Assembly: GCA_937894065.1 (NCBI GenBank)
Contig: CALCST010000034.1
Span: 9,211 to 73,210 of the forward strand
Origin: an uncultured Parabacteroides sp.
GTDB lineage: Bacteria > Bacteroidota > Bacteroidia > Bacteroidales > Tannerellaceae
Direction: 5' to 3'
Length of the DNA: 64,000 nt
Positions 44,231 through 52,668 of this stretch are shown in pieces. Both the position numbers and the translations under genes were made by a program. The first letter of the stretch is position 1; each line of letters begins with the position of its first letter. The notes beneath the pieces are model-generated. The model saw only the letters and a program-made list of their open reading frames with translations. It searched no databases and had not been told where the DNA came from.

Positions 44231-44958
44231 AGGGCAAAACTTAATGAGTTTGCTCGTCTGTCATATGATATTACTGATGGAGCAGCACTTCCTTCAGTTT
44301 CGAAACCAAAGGTTGAATTTATTCTTGTCAATCCTAATTCGTAGGTAAAGTCCAGGAACAAACGTCCTATAGTTACATCCACGCCGGCAACAAGATTCAG
44401 ACAATACGGAACATTATCTTCCATAAAGAATGCCGATTGTGAATCTTTTATACCAATGTCATATTTGTTCTTGAAAAAGTACTTGAATTTTGGACCAAGC
44501 ATAAAGCTAAGTCTGTATGGATTGGATTTTACAAAATCGTAACCTACAAGTATTGGAATATCAAGTGATGAAGATGTAGTGGAAATATGATTTCCGTAGT
44601 ACGACTGATAAATTAAATCTTCACTTCCGTCGATTGGAGATACGGGAATTGTAAAATTTAGTTCACTTTCTGAATAATACCAACTGACTGTCGGATTAAG
44701 AAATGTTCTGCCGAAGTTAATACGCAATGATACAGCTGCAAGATATCCTACTTTATACTGTTGCTGAAAGTCTTCAATAGTTTTATCGTTTACGCTGAAT
44801 TCGTGTATTATCGGGAGTTGTGAGTTAAATCCGATACGGAAACCAACATTGTATTGTTTGTCTTTTATGTACATGAATCCTTGTTTCTCTTTCATCTCTT
44901 GTGAGTAAGAAATCAGAGAAACAAATGCCAGCAGCAGTGTAGTGATATACTTTTTCAT
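44215..44958 (-). CDS. Outer-membrane beta-barrel protein
   Basis: The 247-residue protein has a signal peptide of about 19 residues (MKKYITTLLLAFVSLISYS). Alternating amphipathic strands rich in Tyr, Phe and Gly follow (YNVGFRIGFNSQLP, LNLVAGVDVTIGRLFLDFTY), and it ends in Phe (LSFALGVLF), as needed for Bam-mediated assembly. It resembles the PorT-like eight-strand barrels of Bacteroidetes (outer membrane beta-barrel domain). Specific function is unknown. It converges with the AddB-like gene at a gap of only 20 nt. Confidence 0.85.
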   Translation of the reverse strand: MKKYITTLLLAFVSLISYSQEMKEKQGFMYIKDKQYNVGFRIGFNSQLPIIHEFSVNDKTIEDFQQQYKVGYLAAVSLRINFGRTFLNPTVSWYYSESELNFTIPVSPIDGSEDLIYQSYYGNHISTTSSSLDIPILVGYDFVKSNPYRLSFMLGPKFKYFFKNKYDIGIKDSQSAFFMEDNVPYCLNLVAGVDVTIGRLFLDFTYELGLTRINSTFGFETEGSAAPSVISYDRRANSLSFALGVLF

Positions 44959-45003
44959 AATTGCATATATTTAAGATGGAAAGTAAAGCATAAAAGGAAA
45001 GAA

Positions 45004-45573
45004 TTACTTTTTCTTTTTCTTCACCGACCATCCAAATTTTCCTATAGAATCGCCTAACTCATAATATTTCCCATGGGAATATGCAAGCAAATTTGCTTTT
45101 TGCATATCAAATGCGCCAGTTTCAGGATCAAGATATTTGTCATCAGCAAGAACATTGACAACATCAGCAATAAACATATCATGACTTCCCAATGAAACAA
45201 TTTCCTTGACTTTACATTCAATGCATAAAGGTGATTCTTCAATAATTGGAGCAGTCACAATTGATGCTTTGCCTGGAGTGAGATTCATTTCCTCGAATTT
45301 ATGATGATCTTTTCCGGAATTTACGCCACACCAGTCTGTTGCAAAAGCCAAGTCTTTTGTTGTAAGGTTGATTACGAAATCTGAATTGTTCTTGATTATG
45401 GAATATGAATGTCTTTCCGGTCTGACAGATATGTAACACATTGGAGGATTAGTGCAGATAGTGCCCACCCAAGCAACCGTAATTATATTATATTCCTCAG
45501 GAGTTCTTCCGCAACTTACCATAACTGCCGGCAGCGGATAAATCATTGTTCCGGGTTTCCAATCGTGTTTCAT
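45004..45573 (-). CDS. Flavin reductase family protein (FMN-binding split barrel)
   Basis: The 189-residue protein shows the flavin reductase-like domain: PGTMIYPLPAVMVSCG, NIITVAWVGTICTNPPMCYISVRPERHSYSII, FVINLTTKDLAFATDWCGV and SPLCIECKVKEIVSLGSHDMFIADV. Members bind FMN and reduce flavins or unknown substrates with NAD(P)H. A frame upstream to 45639 exists, but that extension encodes the hairpin described at 45604-45639; MKHDWKPGTM at 45573 is the better start. It is a single gene between pyrI and the barrel gene. Confidence 0.88.
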   Translation of the reverse strand: MKHDWKPGTMIYPLPAVMVSCGRTPEEYNIITVAWVGTICTNPPMCYISVRPERHSYSIIKNNSDFVINLTTKDLAFATDWCGVNSGKDHHKFEEMNLTPGKASIVTAPIIEESPLCIECKVKEIVSLGSHDMFIADVVNVLADDKYLDPETGAFDMQKANLLAYSHGKYYELGDSIGKFGWSVKKKKK

Positions 45574-45603
45574 CTGTGTTAAAAGAATTGCATTTAGAAA
45601 AGA

Positions 45604-45639
45604 AGTTGTCAGACAGAAAAATACATTTTTGCCTGACAA
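45604..45639 (-). terminator. Terminator of pyrBI
   Basis: The arms GTTGTCAG (45604-45611) and CTGACAAC (45632-45639) extend inward through CAGAAAA/TTTTTG pairing. On the minus strand TTCTTTTC follows. It lies 24 nt after the pyrI stop. Confidence 0.65.
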
Positions 45640-45663
45640 CCTGAAAATTTGTTTATTACCTAT

Positions 45664-46131
45664 TTATTTGAGAATGATGTCTTCCTGATTGATCTTTCTT
45701 TCGCAATAATGGCATTTGATAGTACCAGCTTCTTTGTCGATAACTTCAAAGCGAGTAGGCATTGGTTCGTTGTTTGTTATACATTTAGGATTGTTACACT
45801 TAACCAAACCAACCACTTCGTCCGGCAAAGATATTGTCTTTTTCTCAACCACTTCGTAATTCTTGATAATGTTAAGATTTACATTCTGTGCAACCAAAGC
45901 AATACGGCTGATTTCTTTGTCGTCAAAGAATTTATCGGCAATTTTAATCATACCTTTACTGCCACATTTGTTACTCAACAGATTGTTTGCAATAGTGATT
46001 GTGTTGCCATCCATTTTGTCAAGTTCAAGTAATGAAGCAACCTTAAATAAATGACATGGAGGAATATGGTCTATTACAGTGCCGTTTTCAATGGCAGCCA
46101 CCTGTAATGCTTTATTTTTTTGTTCTGACAT
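45664..46131 (-). CDS. pyrI: Aspartate carbamoyltransferase regulatory subunit
   Basis: The 155-residue protein has the N-terminal nucleotide-binding domain (LQVAAIENGTVIDHIPPCHLF, matching IxNGTVIDHIP) that senses ATP, CTP and UTP. The C-terminal zinc domain has CNNPKC and, after a gap, CHYC, giving the four Cys zinc ligands. The length matches E. coli PyrI (153). A start three codons upstream (46140) is possible, but MSEQKNKALQ is the usual form. It follows pyrB by 13 nt, as in enteric pyrBI. Confidence 0.95.
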   Translation of the reverse strand: MSEQKNKALQVAAIENGTVIDHIPPCHLFKVASLLELDKMDGNTITIANNLLSNKCGSKGMIKIADKFFDDKEISRIALVAQNVNLNIIKNYEVVEKKTISLPDEVVGLVKCNNPKCITNNEPMPTRFEVIDKEAGTIKCHYCERKINQEDIILK

Positions 46132-46144
46132 AACTAACAACAGT

Positions 46145-47059
46145 TTAAATTTCTATACCTAAAACTTCGCAAATAATAGCCTGACGTGCAAACAAACCAT
46201 TTCTAGCCTGCTGGATGTAATAAGCCTTTGGATTATCATCAACGTCATAAGCAATTTCATTGACACGAGGAAGTGGATGAAGGATACGCAAGTTTTCACG
46301 GCTTCCTTCAAGCATAGAGTTTTTAAGGATATACACATTTTTAACTCTTTCATATTCCTCAAGGTCTGTGAATCTTTCACGTTGAACACGAGTCATATAA
46401 AGAATATCAGTCTTGTTTATGATATCCTCAGTGAAGTCTGTATGTTCATAATATTTAATACCCAATCTGTCGCAGAAGTTTTTCTGTTCGTCCGGCATTT
46501 TCAGTTCTTCCGGAGCTACAAAATGGAATGTTGGGTTAAAATGAGACATACCGACAATCAGTGAATGAACAGTTCGTCCGTATTTCAGGTCACCAACCAT
46601 TGTAATGGTAAGATCTTCCAGTTTACCTTGAGTCTTTCTGATTGAATACAAATCCAACATAGTCTGAGAAGGATGCTGGTTTGCTCCGTCACCTGCGTTT
46701 ATGATAGGAACATTTGTAACTTCAGATGCATATCTTGCAGCACCTTCCAAATAGTGACGCATAATAATCAAGTCGGCATAATTGCTGACCATCAAAATAG
46801 TGTCTTTAAGTGTTTCTCCTTTGGAAGAACTTGTAGTGGAAGCATCCTGAAATCCTATAACTCGTCCGCCCAAACGGTTTACTGCGGTTTCAAAACTTAA
46901 GCGAGTACGTGTTGACGGTTCAAAGAACAATGTTGCGGCAACCTTTCCTTCCAACAAACGGCGGTTAGGATTTTCCTCAAATTTTTTTGCATTATCCAGA
47001 ATACGAAGAATGTCCTCTTTGGAACATTGGTCGATAGAAACTAAACTTTTACTTTTCAT
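46145..47059 (-). CDS. pyrB: Aspartate carbamoyltransferase catalytic subunit
   Basis: The 304-residue enzyme makes N-carbamoyl-aspartate, the committed step of pyrimidine synthesis. The carbamoyl phosphate motif FFEPSTRTRLSFE is intact, as are GDGANQHPSQTMLDLY, VGDLKYGRTVHSL and HPLPRVNEI. The start at 47059 (MKSKSLVSID) gives the usual length; a longer frame to 47089 would overlap the promoter box at 47087-47094. With PyrI it should form the allosteric dodecamer. Confidence 0.97.
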   Translation of the reverse strand: MKSKSLVSIDQCSKEDILRILDNAKKFEENPNRRLLEGKVAATLFFEPSTRTRLSFETAVNRLGGRVIGFQDASTTSSSKGETLKDTILMVSNYADLIIMRHYLEGAARYASEVTNVPIINAGDGANQHPSQTMLDLYSIRKTQGKLEDLTITMVGDLKYGRTVHSLIVGMSHFNPTFHFVAPEELKMPDEQKNFCDRLGIKYYEHTDFTEDIINKTDILYMTRVQRERFTDLEEYERVKNVYILKNSMLEGSRENLRILHPLPRVNEIAYDVDDNPKAYYIQQARNGLFARQAIICEVLGIEI

Positions 47060-47086
47060 AGATTGTGTATATTCTGTCTTCAAATG

Positions 47087-47094
47087 CAAAGGTA
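47087..47094 (-). promoter_or_regulatory. -7 promoter box of pyrBI
   Basis: On the minus strand this reads TACCTTTG, 27 nt upstream of the pyrB ATG at 47059. The leader would be only about 20-25 nt, too short for a pyrBI-type attenuator. Confidence 0.55.
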
Positions 47095-47210
47095 ATGAAA
47101 AAGGATTGAAAAAATAAGATGCTCAATAAAACTTTTTCTCTAAAAAATCCATCTTATTGTTAGTCTTCAGTTTGATGTATTCTGCCTTTTTTCGTGAAGA
47201 TTTGCATTTC

Positions 47211-47313
47211 CTTTCGGAAGAAAGGGGTAAATACATCCGAAAGAAATTTTATTTTCTTTCGGAACAAAATCAATTTTCTTTCGGAAGAAAATCTTGTTCC
47301 TTCCGAAAGAAAA
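47211..47313. repeat. CTTTCGGAA repeat cluster between pyrB and dnaB
   Basis: This cluster lies in the 433-nt gap at 47060-47492. CTTTCGGAA occurs at 47211, 47256 and 47278 and in inverse form at 47236 and 47301. The last pair forms a perfect 14-bp inverted repeat, TTTTCTTTCGGAAG (47274-47287) and CTTCCGAAAGAAAA (47300-47313). The copies at 47256 and 47278 belong to a 22-nt direct repeat. The gap also holds a 9-bp inverted repeat at 47113-47121/47150-47158 and the two divergent promoters. Confidence 0.7.
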
Positions 47314-47442
47314 AACAGACGGGATAAAAACGAATGATTGTCTAATATATACATAAGTTCATATGTAATAAAAATGCCTGATTCAACAGAATTTATGATA
47401 AATCTGCGCCATGTTTATGAATATTTACGAATATAAATTAAG

Positions 47443-47473
47443 TTGTGCACTTTACAAACATTACGTATCTTTG
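47443..47473 (+). promoter_or_regulatory. Promoter of dnaB
   Basis: TTG (47443-47445) and TATCTTTG (47466-47473) are 20 nt apart, matching the Bacteroidetes consensus. The box ends 19 nt before the ATG at 47493. Confidence 0.7.
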
Positions 47474-47492
47474 CCTTCATATATGATTTAAG

Positions 47493-49058
47493 ATGGCAGG
47501 AGAGATTAAAAATAACAGTCGCAGTAAACAAAAGCAACCTCAATTGTTGCCGGATATGGGCAGATTGCAGCCCCAGGCGCGTGAATTGGAAGAAGCCGTT
47601 CTGGGTGCGCTTATGCTTGAGAAAGACGCATATTCTATTGTTTGTGAAATATTGAAACCAGAGTGTTTCTATGAGAAGAATCATGAGTTGATATATTCTG
47701 CAATCGTAGATTTGGCAGTGACTCAGAGCCCTATAGATATGCTGACTGTTACTGAGCAGTTGAAACGCCGTGGAGATTTGGATCGTGTTGGCGGTCCTTT
47801 TTATATTTCACAGCTTACAAGTAAAGTTGCGAGTAGTGCGCATATCGAATATCATGCCCGCATTATCGCACAGAAATATCTGGCAAGGGAATTGATTTCC
47901 TTCACTGCACAAATTCAGGGTAAGGCATTTGACGAAACTATCGACGTTGAAGACCTGATGCAGGAAGCCGAAGGACGATTGTTCGAGATTTCACAGAGAA
48001 ATGTAAAAAAGGATGTGACTCAGATCAATCCAATTATTAAGGAAGCTCTCGATAAAATTGAACAGGCAGCGAAACAGAAAGAAGGTTTAAGCGGTTTGAG
48101 GACAGGATTCGATGGCTTGGATAAAATCACTTCCGGTTGGCAGAATTCCGACTTGGTCATTATCGCTGCACGTCCGGCGATGGGTAAAACGGCTTTCGTT
48201 CTTTCTATGGCTAAGAATATGGCTGTGAACTTCAATATTCCTGTTGCTCTGTTCTCATTGGAAATGAGTAATGTTCAGCTTGTGAACCGTCTTATTGTCA
48301 ATGTCTGCGAAATACCGGGTGAGAAAATCAAGAGCGGTAAATTGGCTGAATATGAATGGGAACAGTTGAACTTTAAGCTTAGGGATTTGTATGACGCACC
48401 TATATATATAGATGATACTCCAAGTTTGTCTGTATTCGAACTCCGAACCAAAGCACGCCGTCTGGTTAGAGAACATGATATAAAATGTATCATCATTGAC
48501 TATTTGCAGTTGATGAATGCCAGTGGTATGAATTTTGGTAGCCGTGAGCAGGAAGTCAGTATGATTTCCCGTTCATTGAAAGGACTTGCCAAGGAGCTTA
48601 ATATTCCTATCATCGCACTGTCACAGTTGAACCGTGGTGTTGAAGCACGTCAGGGTGCTGAAGGAAAGAGACCACAATTGGCGGACTTGCGTGAATCCGG
48701 AGCCATCGAGCAGGATGCCGATATGGTTTGTTTTATCCACCGTCCGGAATATTATAAGATTACAGAAGATGAAAGAGGAAATTCTCTTGTAGGTCTTGCA
48801 GAAATTATCATAGCAAAACATCGTAACGGTGCAGTGGGTGATGTGCGACTAAGATTCAAGGGCGAGTTTGCTAAGTTTATGAATATCGAGGAAGATGTTC
48901 AGGTGAAGGAATTCTCATCCGGAATGAATGGCAATTCAAATCCTGTTGCTCCATCCGGTGAAGGAGGAAATTATCCATCATTGCCTCAAGCTGGCGGACA
49001 ATCGAAAGGTGGCAACTCAGATTTCCTGAACTCTACAAGCCATGATTTCCCGTTCTGA
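47493..49058 (+). CDS. dnaB: Replicative DNA helicase DnaB
   Basis: The 521-residue hexameric fork helicase has the N-terminal DnaB domain (about 25-130, ARELEEAVLGALMLEKDAY). The RecA-like motor follows with Walker A ARPAMGKTAFVLSMAKNMA, ALFSLEMSNVQLVNRL, Walker B-like IIIDYLQLM, ALSQLNRGVEAR and DLRESGAIEQDADMV. The tail after about 475 is Gly/Ser/Asn-rich and probably disordered, a frequent Bacteroidetes feature. No intein insertion is seen. recR follows 44 nt downstream. Confidence 0.97.
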   Translation: MAGEIKNNSRSKQKQPQLLPDMGRLQPQARELEEAVLGALMLEKDAYSIVCEILKPECFYEKNHELIYSAIVDLAVTQSPIDMLTVTEQLKRRGDLDRVGGPFYISQLTSKVASSAHIEYHARIIAQKYLARELISFTAQIQGKAFDETIDVEDLMQEAEGRLFEISQRNVKKDVTQINPIIKEALDKIEQAAKQKEGLSGLRTGFDGLDKITSGWQNSDLVIIAARPAMGKTAFVLSMAKNMAVNFNIPVALFSLEMSNVQLVNRLIVNVCEIPGEKIKSGKLAEYEWEQLNFKLRDLYDAPIYIDDTPSLSVFELRTKARRLVREHDIKCIIIDYLQLMNASGMNFGSREQEVSMISRSLKGLAKELNIPIIALSQLNRGVEARQGAEGKRPQLADLRESGAIEQDADMVCFIHRPEYYKITEDERGNSLVGLAEIIIAKHRNGAVGDVRLRFKGEFAKFMNIEEDVQVKEFSSGMNGNSNPVAPSGEGGNYPSLPQAGGQSKGGNSDFLNSTSHDFPF

Positions 49059-49102
49059 TGAACATAGAATCTGTTGCTAAAAAGTAAAGAAACTTTTCAG
49101 TT

Positions 49103-49723
49103 ATGAAATATCCTTCAGTTTTGTTGGAAAACGCAGTAAATGAATTGGCGTCATTGCCGGGCGTGGGCAGGAAAACAGCTCTTCGCCTTGCCTTGCATAT
49201 ACTTCGCCGTAATGAAGAATATATAGATAATTTTGCTTCTGCATTGGTGACTCTTCGCCACAATGTGAAATATTGCAAGGTGTGCCATAACATATGTGAT
49301 GATGACATATGCTCGATTTGCAGCAATCCTTCACGTGATCATTCTATGGTTTGCGTAGTTGAAAATGTAAAGGAAGTTATGGCTATTGAGAATACCGGGC
49401 AATTCAAAGGCGTATATCATGTTCTTGGTGGAATTATCTCTCCTATGGATGGCATCGGACCAAGCGACTTGAACATTGACAGTTTGGTTGAGCGTGTAGC
49501 TACCGGTGAAGTCAAGGAAGTTCTTCTAGCCTTGAGCACCACAATGGAAGGCGATACAACAAACTTCTTTATATACAGGAAATTGTCAGCATATGATGTT
49601 CGGGTAACAGTCATTGCCCGTGGCGTTTCCATCGGCGATGAGATTGAGTATGCCGACGAAATAACTCTCGGACGTTCCATCGTGAACAGAGTGAGTTTCG
49701 GCGACGGAATGAAAAACTTCTAA
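49103..49723 (+). CDS. recR: Recombination mediator RecR
   Basis: The 206-residue DNA-repair protein works with RecO/RecF to load RecA at gaps. It contains a helix-hairpin-helix (LASLPGVGRKTALRLALHIL). A C4 zinc finger, CKVCHNIC to CSIC, is followed by the Toprim domain (VCVVENVKEVMAIENTGQF, YHVLGGIISPMDGIGPSDL) and the C-terminal Walker-like segment. The length is normal (about 200). It follows dnaB on the same strand and may share its transcript. Confidence 0.95.
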   Translation: MKYPSVLLENAVNELASLPGVGRKTALRLALHILRRNEEYIDNFASALVTLRHNVKYCKVCHNICDDDICSICSNPSRDHSMVCVVENVKEVMAIENTGQFKGVYHVLGGIISPMDGIGPSDLNIDSLVERVATGEVKEVLLALSTTMEGDTTNFFIYRKLSAYDVRVTVIARGVSIGDEIEYADEITLGRSIVNRVSFGDGMKNF

Positions 49724-49752
49724 TTTCAGGAAAACGAATAAATTGATTTATC

Positions 49753-50973
49753 ATGTACGATTTCTTAATTAAGAGCGACTCGGAAGAAGAAAGCAACGAA
49801 CAGGAAATAGATTTGTCTGTCGTTATTGTCAACTATAATGTGAAATATTTTTTGGAGCAGTGTCTCCATTCACTCAAAGCCGCAACAGTCGGAATGTACG
49901 GAGTGGAAATATTTGTAGTTGACAACAATTCAACAGACGGTTCGGTTGAATATCTTAAGGAGAAATATCCTGATGTAATATTTATTGAGAACAAAGAGAA
50001 TGTTGGTTTCGCACGTGCCAACAACCAGGCATTCAAGCAATGCAAGGGAAAATATGTTCTTATGCTTAATCCGGATACAGTTGTCGGAGAGGAATCATTG
50101 CGCTCGCTGATATTTCATATGGATGACAATCCTGAAATTGGAGCTGTCGGCTTTAAGATGATTGACGGAAACGGACGATTTCTTGCGGAGAGCAAACGCT
50201 CTTTCCCTACGCCTTGGGTTTCGTTCTGCAAATTATCAGGTCTGTCAAAGCTGTTTCCTATGTCGCCTAAATATGCAAGTTATTCTTTGCCATATCTTTC
50301 TGCTGATGAAGCTCATGAGGTGGAAGTTCTTGCCGGAGCATTTATGTTCATGAGACGCGAAGCATTGGAAAAAGCTGGTGGATTGGACGAACGTTATTTC
50401 ATGTATGGCGAGGATATCGACCTTTCATATCAGATAGTAAAAGCAGGATATAAGAATTATTATATTCCGGAAAGGCTTCTTCACTACAAGGGCGAGTCAA
50501 CAAAACACGGAGACATGTCGTTCGTGAAGAGATTTTATGGAGCGATGCTTTTGTTCTATAAGAAATATTATCCGGAGCAGAAACTTTTCGGTTCGTTTAT
50601 CCGTGCCGGTATTTATTTTTACGGCGGACTTGCGGCTGTGGCAAGAGTCCTCGGACTTTATCGCAGGAAAAAAGTAAAGCATAAGAGAATGATGATTATT
50701 TCCGGAGAAGAATATTTCGAGGAAACAAAAAAGGCTGCATTGAAATCAATGCCTTCATTGTCGCAGATTAAATTATGGAATCTCGACGAAAACAGAACAA
50801 TGAATGCAATTGGCCGCAGCATAAATATGCACCGCTTCACAGACATAACTTTCGTTTGGCCCGATGTAAGATATGAGCAAATGCTTTTGTATATGGACCA
50901 GATGCCGTCAAAGAATATGACTTATCATATATATAATGCAGAAACAAAATTATATGTTTCACCTGGTGAATAA
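49753..50973 (+). CDS. GT2 glycosyltransferase (rhamnosyltransferase-like) with extra C-terminal domain
   Basis: The 406-residue protein begins with a short acidic stretch. The GT-A domain (about 20-270) carries DLSVVIVNYNVKYFLEQCL, FVVDNNSTDGSVEYLKEKYP, GFARANNQAFKQCKGKYVLML, NPDTVV and MYGEDIDLSYQIVKAGY, a pattern close to WbbL-type rhamnosyltransferases. A hydrophobic segment (about 278-300) and a basic patch (RRKKVKHKRM) follow. The last about 100 residues (MIISGEEYFEETKKAALKS onward) form a small alpha/beta region I cannot assign. It may use the dTDP-rhamnose pathway to which rmlA at the left edge belongs. The next gene starts 5 nt later. Confidence 0.87.
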   Translation: MYDFLIKSDSEEESNEQEIDLSVVIVNYNVKYFLEQCLHSLKAATVGMYGVEIFVVDNNSTDGSVEYLKEKYPDVIFIENKENVGFARANNQAFKQCKGKYVLMLNPDTVVGEESLRSLIFHMDDNPEIGAVGFKMIDGNGRFLAESKRSFPTPWVSFCKLSGLSKLFPMSPKYASYSLPYLSADEAHEVEVLAGAFMFMRREALEKAGGLDERYFMYGEDIDLSYQIVKAGYKNYYIPERLLHYKGESTKHGDMSFVKRFYGAMLLFYKKYYPEQKLFGSFIRAGIYFYGGLAAVARVLGLYRRKKVKHKRMMIISGEEYFEETKKAALKSMPSLSQIKLWNLDENRTMNAIGRSINMHRFTDITFVWPDVRYEQMLLYMDQMPSKNMTYHIYNAETKLYVSPGE

Positions 50974-50978
50974 ATAAT

Positions 50979-51500
50979 ATGTGGCTTGAGAACAGCAGAA
51001 TACGACTGAGAGCACTTGAACCTGAGGATTTGCAAGTCCTTTACAAGTGGGAGAATGATTCTTCATTATGGCAGGCAGGAAACACATTGTCGCCATATTC
51101 TAGATTCATTCTGAAAGAATATATCCGAAATTCCGGAAGCGACATATATGAATTGCATCAGCTAAGATTGATAATTGAGGACAAGGCAACCAGAGAAGCT
51201 GTCGGCACGATTGATTTGTATGATTTCGATCCTCATCATCGCCGTGCCGGAGTTGGGATAATTGTTGACCCGGAGTTTCAAAGAGAAGGTTTCGGACTGG
51301 AAGCTCTCAATCTGCTTGTCGAATATTCTTTCGGATATCTTCATTTGCATCAGTTGTTTGCCCATATCCCGAAAGCAAACATAAGAAGTCTGAATTTGTT
51401 CCGCAAAGCCGGCTTTGACGAAAGGGCAGAACTTATTGACTGGGTTTTGCTTCCGGATGGATATTCTAATGTTTATGTGATGCAGAAAATAAAGGAATGA
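50979..51500 (+). CDS. GNAT-family acetyltransferase (RimJ/RimL-type)
   Basis: The 173-residue protein starts MWLENSRIRLRALEPEDLQ, typical of RimJ/RimL-like ribosomal or amino-acid acetyltransferases. Motif A is GVGIIVDPEFQREGFGLEAL, with the acetyl-CoA loop REGFG. The last strand region reads NIRSLNLFRKAGFDERAEL. It is 5 nt after the glycosyltransferase gene and likely cotranscribed. SpeG-like or sugar N-acetyltransferase roles are alternatives; the substrate is unknown. Confidence 0.85.
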   Translation: MWLENSRIRLRALEPEDLQVLYKWENDSSLWQAGNTLSPYSRFILKEYIRNSGSDIYELHQLRLIIEDKATREAVGTIDLYDFDPHHRRAGVGIIVDPEFQREGFGLEALNLLVEYSFGYLHLHQLFAHIPKANIRSLNLFRKAGFDERAELIDWVLLPDGYSNVYVMQKIKE

Positions 51501-51525
51501 GTTGATAAGTTGACGAGTTGATAAG
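51499..51525 (+). repeat. Short tandem repeat of GAGTTGATAAG, period 16
   Basis: GAGTTGATAAG occurs at 51499-51509 and 51515-51525, just after the GNAT stop. It is closely related to the repeat at 27063-27089. Confidence 0.6.
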
Positions 51526-51547
51526 GGAACATGAACTTATTCTATTG

Positions 51548-52642
51548 TCAGTTTGTTTCTGTTCCCATATAAACTGTCAAAGCCATTTCCTTACATTTTG
51601 CTCTGCTTATTTTCCCCGTTTCCGTTGTAGGAATTCTTTTCACGGCAAATATTTTTTTCGGGCGTTCGTATTTGGTGAGAATGCTTTCAATTTTTCTAGC
51701 AATATTTTGTGGAATAGCATTACTTTCAATCAGCAGAATTATTATTTCACCGAATTTATTGTCCGGCACAGAAGTAATGGCGAAAGGAAAATCAATAATT
51801 TCTTTTAGCTTTTCTTCCACTTGCTCAATTTGAATTTTTATTCCTCCAGTATTTATAATATTATCTTTCCTTCCTATAATGCGGAAACTTCCGTCTTCTT
51901 TCAAGTCAACGATGTCGTTTGTATGCAATATTACATCAGATACAGCAGGTGCTTCAATTATAAGAGCATTATCTTCATCCACAGAAATCTTCACAGTGTC
52001 GAATGGCTTATAATATAAAGAAGCATCTTCTCCGTTAATCTTGCGCAAGGCTATATGCGACAGAGTTTCAGTCATTCCATAAGTGGAATAAATTCTGTTA
52101 GGGAAATCTTTCAATTCCTTTTCCATAGCTGCGTCAATCGAACCTCCGCCGATTATCACTGTGTCTATGTTTTTGAATTTTTCTTTTTCTTCAGCAACAA
52201 GCAAACTGTTGTAAACTTGCAGCGGAATCATTGCTGCAAATTTTATATGTTCATTTATATTGGAAAGAGGATGACCGCAAGGCTTTTGGATTATGAGTTC
52301 CAATCCGCAAATCAAGGCACGGACAACCAGCATTTTGCCGGCTATATATTTCAGAGGCATACATAACAACGCTTTGTCTTCAGCCATTAAACCGAGAGTG
52401 GCGCATGTCAGACGAGCACTGTTTTCCATATAATCCTTTTTCACCATCATTTCTTTTGGATTTCCAGTCGAACCAGATGTGTGTACTTTTATTAAAGGAG
52501 AATCATTAAACCATTCTTCAAGAAAAGAAACCAAATCTGCAAAGAAATCCTCTTCTGTTGGAATTAGGTTTTTCATTTCATTCAGATTATTCTTTCCCCA
52601 TTTCCTTCCTTTATATAATATGTATTGCTGCTCTCTGTTCAT
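51548..52642 (-). CDS. menE: o-Succinylbenzoate-CoA ligase, short form
   Basis: The 364-residue AMP-forming acyl-CoA synthetase activates o-succinylbenzoate in menaquinone synthesis. The nucleotide loop VHTSGSTGNPKEMMVKK is near residue 55, followed by YSTYGMTETLSHIALRKING and, late, GRKDNIINTGGIKIQIEQVEE. The C-terminal Lys motif is RIPTTETGKISRAK. E. coli MenE has about 450 residues; here the region before the P-loop is short, as in other Bacteroidetes MenE. It is the last gene of the men cluster, 26 nt after menC. Confidence 0.9.
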   Translation of the reverse strand: MNREQQYILYKGRKWGKNNLNEMKNLIPTEEDFFADLVSFLEEWFNDSPLIKVHTSGSTGNPKEMMVKKDYMENSARLTCATLGLMAEDKALLCMPLKYIAGKMLVVRALICGLELIIQKPCGHPLSNINEHIKFAAMIPLQVYNSLLVAEEKEKFKNIDTVIIGGGSIDAAMEKELKDFPNRIYSTYGMTETLSHIALRKINGEDASLYYKPFDTVKISVDEDNALIIEAPAVSDVILHTNDIVDLKEDGSFRIIGRKDNIINTGGIKIQIEQVEEKLKEIIDFPFAITSVPDNKFGEIIILLIESNAIPQNIARKIESILTKYERPKKIFAVKRIPTTETGKISRAKCKEMALTVYMGTETN

Positions 52643-52668
52643 TTACCTTGACTTTGCTTTTAATTTGA

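Noticed and set aside
47113..47158. Possible pyrBI attenuator (9-bp inverted repeat followed by Ts on the minus strand)
   Set aside because: It lies upstream of the pyrB promoter box at 47087-47094, so it cannot be in the pyrBI leader if that box is used.
47160..47354. A 64-codon open frame on the minus strand across the CTTTCGGAA repeats, with a T-rich inverted repeat (47113-47158) after it
   Set aside because: Its sequence (repeated FLSE/FSSE and Arg/Lys-rich pieces) simply follows the DNA repeats, and no promoter box fits. It is more likely non-coding.
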